Assembly (NCBI GenBank): GCA_902764145.1
Contig: CACWUS010000006.1
Coordinates: 1 to 63,292, forward strand
Reading direction: 5' to 3'
DNA: 63,292 nt
Source: an uncultured Erysipelotrichaceae bacterium
Lineage (GTDB): Bacteria; Bacillota_I; Bacilli_A; RF39; UBA660
Position numbers and translations under genes: made by a program. A model generated the notes under the pieces. It ran no database searches. It was not told the origin of the DNA and saw only the letters and a list, made by a program, of their open reading frames with translations. Shown here piece after piece: positions 59,549-63,292 of this stretch (positions within the stretch are counted from its first letter, which is position 1; each line of letters opens with the position of its first letter).

Positions 59549-59901
59549 TTAGATATTATTACCTATATATGTAATTGCAATCATCATTATTAATAATACA
59601 CTAATCAATATAAAGAAAAAAATATGATGTTTTCTTTCCGAATAAAGAGTTCCAATAAATTCTCTAATAAAAGCATTTATCCAAAAATATGATTTAGTTT
59701 TAGAACCCAATCCTTCAAGAAGTAATCCTTGTTCTGTTGCAATTAATCCTGCTCTTAATACATGATAATTTGTTGTAGAAAAAGCAACATTTGAATTTTT
59801 ATTTTTTATTAATTTAATATGTAATAATAATAAGTTATCAATATTAAATGAATATTAAAAAGAAAAAAACAAAGTATATTTTTATAAAAAGCTAAAATCA
59901 T
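59549..59901 (-). pseudogene. Frameshifted small membrane protein gene
   Basis: A conserved-looking frame (STTNYHVLRAGLIATEQGLLLEGLGSKTKSYFWINAFIREFIGTLY then a C-terminal helix IFFFILISVLLIMMIAITYI) ends at 59549 but has no start codon. The matching N-terminus (MILAFYKNILCFFLFNI) opens at 59901 in another frame; the shift falls in a run of seven T near 59865. No ribosome site. It could be a sequencing indel, slippage or a decayed gene. Confidence 0.5.
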
Positions 59902-59917
59902 TTTTAAATTTTTAATA

Positions 59918-60090
59918 TTAAAAATCGATTCCTTTCTAAAATCGATTTTCTTTAATAAACTCCGGATATTGAACTCATTTGTCTACAAGAAGTACTACTG
60001 GTACCTAAAGTATATATATATTTGACTAGGTGTCACATAAAAAGAATTTCAATTCTGAACTCAATATAACATATATTTATAAAAAGTCAA
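59918..60090 (-). ncRNA. Unidentified small RNA, copy A (promoter to terminator)
   Basis: Promoter TTGACT (60085-60090), 16 nt, TATATT (60063-60068). About 130-140 nt of noncoding sequence follow, ending in the intrinsic terminator AATCGATT/AATCGATT with T-run (about 59922-59945). Homologous over ~150 nt to copy B at 62305-62440; conserved blocks include TTTTTATGTGACAC, TCAAATATAT, GACAAA.nAGTTCA and CCGGAGTTTAT. It lies downstream of the ToxN-like toxin. Confidence 0.55.
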
Positions 60091-60121
60091 AATCTTTTAT
60101 TATATTCCCTACATTTTTCTT

Positions 60122-60595
60122 CTAATAATTTAAAATTACAACATCTTTTTGATATATTTTTTTCAAGAGTACCATTAATATACTTATCATAAAGTTTTTT
60201 GCATCTACATAAACTTTTTCACTATTACGATTTAACCAAAATATTTGCTCGCTTAATAATTTGACATATTTTTCTTCAGTCTTTGTTAAGTATTTTTTAT
60301 TTAAATCTATATTTATTATATTTTTATTAGTTACAGGTAACATATTATTGAAATTAATAGCACCTAATTTTCCGTTATCAATTTTAAGAAAATCTAATTT
60401 AGATTTTAATTTTAAATGTTTTGCTTTTGGGCTTGATAAAGGTGCAAAATACATCAAATTATCTATTCTAAACAATACACCAATAAAAGGTCTTAACTCT
60501 TTTTCATTATAGTTATAAGGAACTTTATTATCAAATTGTCTTAAATAATCACAATAATTTGAATTTAATCTTACTAACATTAACTTACTTTTCAT
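60122..60595 (-). CDS. ToxN/AbiQ-family type III toxin (endoribonuclease)
   Basis: 157 residues. N-terminal MKSKLMLVRLNSNYCDYLRQFDNKVPYNY and RPFIGVLFRIDNLMYFAPLSSPKAKHLK match the ToxN/AbiQ fold (...FIGI...YLAPL.SPK.KH...), with LGAINFNNMLPV and YVKLLSEQIFWLNRNSEKV later. These toxins cut RNA at A-rich sites and are inactivated by a short repeated RNA. The repeats lie upstream (60792-60893) with promoter and terminator. Ribosome site TGGAGG. Protects against phage by abortive infection or stabilises the locus. Confidence 0.85.
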   Translation of the reverse strand: MKSKLMLVRLNSNYCDYLRQFDNKVPYNYNEKELRPFIGVLFRIDNLMYFAPLSSPKAKHLKLKSKLDFLKIDNGKLGAINFNNMLPVTNKNIINIDLNKKYLTKTEEKYVKLLSEQIFWLNRNSEKVYVDAKNFMISILMVLLKKIYQKDVVILNY

Positions 60596-60604
60596 ATAAA
60601 AACC

Positions 60605-60745
60605 TCCAATAAAAAAGGAGACATACTAAAATTTAGTATATCTCCGCAGCATGCATGTTTGCTTCTTGCCCAAGCATTCACACTAAGCGTCAAAATTGTC
60701 ATAATAACACTTGGCAAGTAATTATTATAAATTAATTATACTATA
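60605..60745 (-). ncRNA. Structured leader between type III antitoxin and toxin
   Basis: TATAAT-like box near 60737-60742. The RNA reads TTGCC...GGCAA (closing stem), AAGTGT/ACGCTT, GCATGCATGC, then a strong hairpin GGAGATATACTA/TAGTATGTCTCC followed by six T, ending 10 nt before the toxin ribosome site. It may attenuate toxin expression. Its 3' part (CAAAC...CGGAG) loosely resembles copies A and B. Confidence 0.45.
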
Positions 60746-60757
60746 AAATATAAAATA

Positions 60758-60781
60758 AAACTAGAGTTTGCTCTCTAGTTT
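60758..60781 (-). terminator. Terminator between antitoxin RNA and toxin gene
   Basis: AAACTAGAG/CTCTAGTTT hairpin with T-rich tail on the minus strand. Type III loci carry just such a partial terminator between antitoxin repeats and toxin. Confidence 0.8.
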
Positions 60782-60791
60782 CTTTTTTTAT

Positions 60792-60893
60792 TTCCTCTTT
60801 TGGTGGGAATCACCGCTTTTTTAAGTTCCTGTCAAAGCCGGAATCGCTACTTTTTTTAGTTCCTCTTTTGGTGGGAATCACCAGCTTTTAATT
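60792..60893 (-). ncRNA. Type III antitoxin RNA (three 34-nt pseudoknot repeats)
   Basis: Three tandem repeats with a period of exactly 34 nt (TTCCT anchors at 60792, 60826 and 60860 on the plus strand). On the minus strand each unit reads stem GGTG-ATTCC-CACC then AAAAGA-GGAA; the TTCC of the loop can pair with the following GGAA, an H-type pseudoknot. The middle unit has AGC/GCT in place of GGTG/CACC, a compensatory change that keeps the stem. Confidence 0.82.
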
Positions 60894-60912
60894 GCATTAT
60901 TAATGCAATAAC

Positions 60913-60941
60913 AATATACTATAAAATAATTAAAAAGTCAA
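60913..60941 (-). promoter_or_regulatory. Promoter of the type III TA locus
   Basis: TTGACT (60936-60941), 17-nt spacer, TATATT (60913-60918) on the minus strand. A TTGCATTA/AATGCAA palindrome (60891-60907) follows at the start of the transcript. Confidence 0.75.
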
Positions 60942-60974
60942 TTATAGTACATTAATATTATATTCAAAATAAAA

Positions 60975-60993
60975 AACACTAATTAATAGTGTT
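60975..60993 (-). terminator. Terminator of the 61108-62100 gene
   Basis: AACACT/AGTGTT hairpin with T-run on the minus strand. The 61000-61107 stretch before it holds no recognised gene. Confidence 0.65.
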
Positions 60994-61107
60994 AATTTCT
61001 AATGGCACCGGTAGTTACCCATTGTGAAACTAAATACATATAAATCAGTTGCTGTAAAAAATATATCACTGTTTATTACTTTTTATCATAATCTATTTCA
61101 AGTATTC

Positions 61108-62100
61108 TTAACTGTTTCTTCTTTTTAAACTAAGATTGTTTTCTTCTTTATTTAATAAGAATTTATCGCATAATTTATTTAATCTCTCATTATTTAGAAC
61201 ACCAGTTACTTCAAAAATCATATCAGTATCAATTGGTAATTTTATTTGATTGAAATTACTATAAAATTCTTTTTCATTTCCCCAAATCACATCTAGTTCC
61301 ATTTCATTTTTTGCAAGTACTATCATTTTATATGTTTTACCATTACTAATATAATCAATTATCATTCCTGGTTCTAACATACATATTTTATCATAAAAGC
61401 AATCACATTTTACTCTAGGTAAACTAAAATAATATTCTACTAATTCTTTAATATCATTTTTATCTTTATTATCTTTTCCATTATGTAATCCATACATTTC
61501 GGTACAATATATAAAAGAATTATCATTTTGTAAAAAAATCATATTGTCTACGTCTGCATAATACATTAAACCATCTGTAGAACATTCAACAGAATTATTA
61601 AATGGATATTTATAAATAGGTACTAATACTATTTTTTTATTCATTATTCCAACTACACTATATAAACGATTATTTTGCATTACCATATCTCCACATTTTA
61701 TTTTGATTGGTAATAATTCAAAATAACGAATTACTTCAGGAGGATAATCTGAAAATTGAAAATTTGCCTGTATTTTTTTAACAATTTCATTCTCATCATT
61801 TTTATATACAGGTTTAAAAAATCCTTTAAAATTATTAAGTGGTATTTTATACACTTTTTCTAATTTAACCAATGTTTTTTTATAATATTCATGATAATTT
61901 AAAACAACTTGACTATTTGCATATCTGTTATTATTATTGAATACATTTGAAGTACATGGGAATCCATAATATTCTCCATTTATTTCAAAAACAAGATATG
62001 GTCTTATTCTATGACCTTTTGGTATTTGTTGTAATTCACTAGGACTTAATGGCATTAGCGCCCATACTAATGAAAATATATTTGAATATTCTTCTTTCAT
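61108..62100 (-). CDS. Unknown protein with MazF/PemK-like N-terminal signature
   Basis: 330 residues. Start: MKEEYSNIFSLVWALMPLSPSELQQIPKGHRIRPYLVFEINGEYYGFPCTSNVF. The KGHRIRPYLV..I......P.TS pattern resembles the N-terminal strand pair of PemK/MazF-like toxins (SH3-like barrel). The barrel would be duplicated, as GDMVMQNNRLYSVVGIMNKKIVLVPI and GMIIDYISNGKTYKMIVLAKNEMELDVIW follow. It has its own promoter and terminator in a toxin-rich pocket. A toxin or toxin-related role is only suggested. Confidence 0.5.
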   Translation of the reverse strand: MKEEYSNIFSLVWALMPLSPSELQQIPKGHRIRPYLVFEINGEYYGFPCTSNVFNNNNRYANSQVVLNYHEYYKKTLVKLEKVYKIPLNNFKGFFKPVYKNDENEIVKKIQANFQFSDYPPEVIRYFELLPIKIKCGDMVMQNNRLYSVVGIMNKKIVLVPIYKYPFNNSVECSTDGLMYYADVDNMIFLQNDNSFIYCTEMYGLHNGKDNKDKNDIKELVEYYFSLPRVKCDCFYDKICMLEPGMIIDYISNGKTYKMIVLAKNEMELDVIWGNEKEFYSNFNQIKLPIDTDMIFEVTGVLNNERLNKLCDKFLLNKEENNLSLKRRNS

Positions 62101-62134
62101 TTTAGAAAAAACTCCCCTTTTAAAAAGTTATTGT

Positions 62135-62163
62135 ATTATATCAAAATATGTATTAAAAGTCAA
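62135..62163 (-). promoter_or_regulatory. Promoter of the 61108-62100 gene
   Basis: TTGACT (62158-62163), 17-nt spacer, TATAAT (62135-62140) on the minus strand, 35 nt before the ATG and downstream of small RNA copy B. Confidence 0.82.
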
Positions 62164-62304
62164 TTTTAACTCATTTAAAAAGCCATATTTTTTATAACTA
62201 TTTATTATTTAATATTTATAAAATAGTTTTTAAACTAAAATCTACTTTATTCTTTATTGTTTTATCTATATCAATTTTATTTTTTTAATTTTTAACATAA
62301 AAAA

Positions 62305-62457
62305 TCGACTCACTCACTGAATCGAATTTTTCTTTATAAACTCCGGACTATGAACTTGTTTGTCCGCATCAACTAACTATATGGCACCAAAAATATCCAT
62401 ATATTTGAGCTTGTGTCACATAAAAAAGAATTTGGATTCCAAATATAATATATCACA
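62305..62457 (-). ncRNA. Unidentified small RNA, copy B
   Basis: Homologous to copy A (59918-60062). Begins near a TATATT box (about 62447-62452, weak -35, extended -10 TGATATATT) right after the RhuM-Fic stop and ends in terminator TCGATTCA/TGAGTCGA with T-run (about 62304-62326). ATATGG/CCATAT in B corresponds to TACT/AGTA in A, supporting a conserved hairpin. Confidence 0.55.
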
Positions 62458-63292
62458 TTAATTTAAAAAATTCATAACTAAATCTATAATTATCTCTTTT
62501 TCTTTTGGACTTGATTCTGCTATTAAAAGAGTCATAGCAGTAAGCGTATTATTATCAATTATTTGCTTTTCATTTTTATATAACAATCCATAATAATTTA
62601 AAAAGTATATAAATAATGTTGCTGCTATTCTTTTATTACCATCAACAAATGGATGATTTTTAATTAAAGTATATAAGAAATTACATGCTTTTAATTCTAT
62701 ACTATCATATACATCCTTTCCATCAAATGTTAGATATATATCATTTATAATTGACTCTAGTCCATGATTTCTTTCTATTCCAAATACATTACTATCATTA
62801 TTAAACTTTAATTTAGATATTAATTCTAAGCAATCATTATATGTAATAATTCTACTATCTTTATTACCTTTAACTTTTGTTAGAGATCTATGATCATAAT
62901 CATCAAGCAAATCTAACGATTTAGTATATTGTCCTATTACATTTAATATGTCTTTAGCCTCAGAATCACTTATCCTATCAGTTCCCCTATTTGCTATTTC
63001 AATTAATTTTACACTTCTTTCTAAAAATTCTAATCTTTTATTATTTATAGCTAAACCTTTTAACATATAATCTTTTAAAATACTACTTGCCCATTTTCTA
63101 AAAATAATACCATTCTTAGATTTAACACGATAACCAACTGATATTATTACATCTAAATTATAAAAATCTAGCATCCTTGTTTGTGTTTTATTATCAATTG
63201 CTCCATGTAAAGTGGTATGTGCAAATTTTGCAATTACCTCTTCTTTATTTAATTCTCCTTCTTTAAAAATATTGTTGATATGTCTTAAAACT
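62458..63292 (-). CDS. RhuM-Fic/DOC family protein (5' end outside window)
   Basis: 278 visible residues. The upstream sequence to 63292 is in frame without a stop (LRHINNIFKEGELNKEEVIAKFAHTT before MLDFYNLDVIISVGYRVKS), so the 63174 ATG is not the start. The N-terminal part is the RhuM/virulence-protein domain (YNLDVIISVGYRVKS...FRKWASSILKDYMLKG). The C-terminal Fic domain has HPFVDGNKRIAATLF, the full HPFxxGNxR motif of AMP- or phosphotransferases. Likely toxin modifying a host protein. Confidence 0.82.
   Translation of the reverse strand, partial: VLRHINNIFKEGELNKEEVIAKFAHTTLHGAIDNKTQTRMLDFYNLDVIISVGYRVKSKNGIIFRKWASSILKDYMLKGLAINNKRLEFLERSVKLIEIANRGTDRISDSEAKDILNVIGQYTKSLDLLDDYDHRSLTKVKGNKDSRIITYNDCLELISKLKFNNDSNVFGIERNHGLESIINDIYLTFDGKDVYDSIELKACNFLYTLIKNHPFVDGNKRIAATLFIYFLNYYGLLYKNEKQIIDNNTLTAMTLLIAESSPKEKEIIIDLVMNFLN

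Noticed and set aside
60792-60893. CRISPR array (short direct repeats)
   Set aside because: Period is 34 nt with no spacers, repeats differ by compensatory changes, and a ToxN-like gene follows. It is a type III antitoxin array.
61017-61060. Plus-strand ORF MAPVVTHCETKYI and minus-strand FTATDLYVFSFTMGNYRCH
   Set aside because: Both are very short, neither has a ribosome site, and they lie in the 3' untranslated part of the 61108 gene.

Overview
The window is very AT-rich bacterial chromosome that uses the standard code (TGG for Trp). It carries sporulation genes (SpoIIIAH, a GerM-like protein, a GerE-like regulator), T-box leaders, LPXTG-type surface proteins and class B sortases. Together these point to a low-GC, endospore-forming Bacillota (Firmicutes), probably a gut member of the Bacilli/Erysipelotrichia side. 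Nearly everything is on the minus strand.

Layout. (1) 1-4.2 kb is chromosome: a primary-type sigma-70 factor, a TlyA-type rRNA methyltransferase, a C39-like peptidase and two small exported proteins. (2) About 4.27-40.69 kb is one ~36.4 kb integrated element. It lies in the 3' half of tRNA-Arg(TCT), with a 20-bp identical core at 4268-4287 and 40667-40686. Left to right it carries a three-gene CBASS operon (CD-NTase, E2-like protein, membrane effector), a tyrosine integrase and excisionase, a VirD4-like coupling protein, a relaxase with small accessory proteins, an AbiA-like reverse transcriptase with a structured upstream region, a type IV secretion module (VirB1-like M23 hydrolase, VirB4, VirB3-like, VirB6-like, VirB2-like), two SSBs, a DUF3846 protein, a thioester adhesin with its own sortase, and a sigma-like regulator. 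Next comes a phage-like operon of about 9.4 kb: tail-collar protein, a 2066-residue Rhs/YD-repeat protein, a candidate immunity protein, holin-like proteins and an M23-LysM endolysin. The right end holds regulators and secreted proteins. (3) 40.6-49.1 kb is housekeeping chromosome: tRNA-Arg, aspS and trpS each with a T-box, GerM-like, GerE-like, SpoIIIAH, an HPt-REC fusion and a short RelA/SpoT protein. (4) 49-59.5 kb is a surface region: a class B sortase, two NPKTG-anchored Cna-B/SpaA adhesins, a Nudix enzyme and several unknown proteins. (5) 59.5-63.3 kb is a toxin/defence pocket: a type III toxin-antitoxin locus (ToxN/AbiQ-like toxin and three 34-nt pseudoknot repeats), two copies of an unidentified ~150-nt RNA with terminator, and a RhuM-Fic protein that runs off the window.

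How the genes fit together. The element can excise, process and transfer itself by conjugation. It also brings phage defence (CBASS, AbiA-like RT) and an apparent lysis-released Rhs toxin. The chromosome to its right adds a second defence pocket (type III TA, Fic). The strongest candidates for something undescribed are the collar-Rhs-holin-endolysin operon inside a conjugative element with its ~250-nt structured leader, the paired small RNAs at 59.9-60.1 and 62.3-62.4 kb, and the structured region in front of the AbiA-like RT. All assignments come from reading the sequence; no database search was run.
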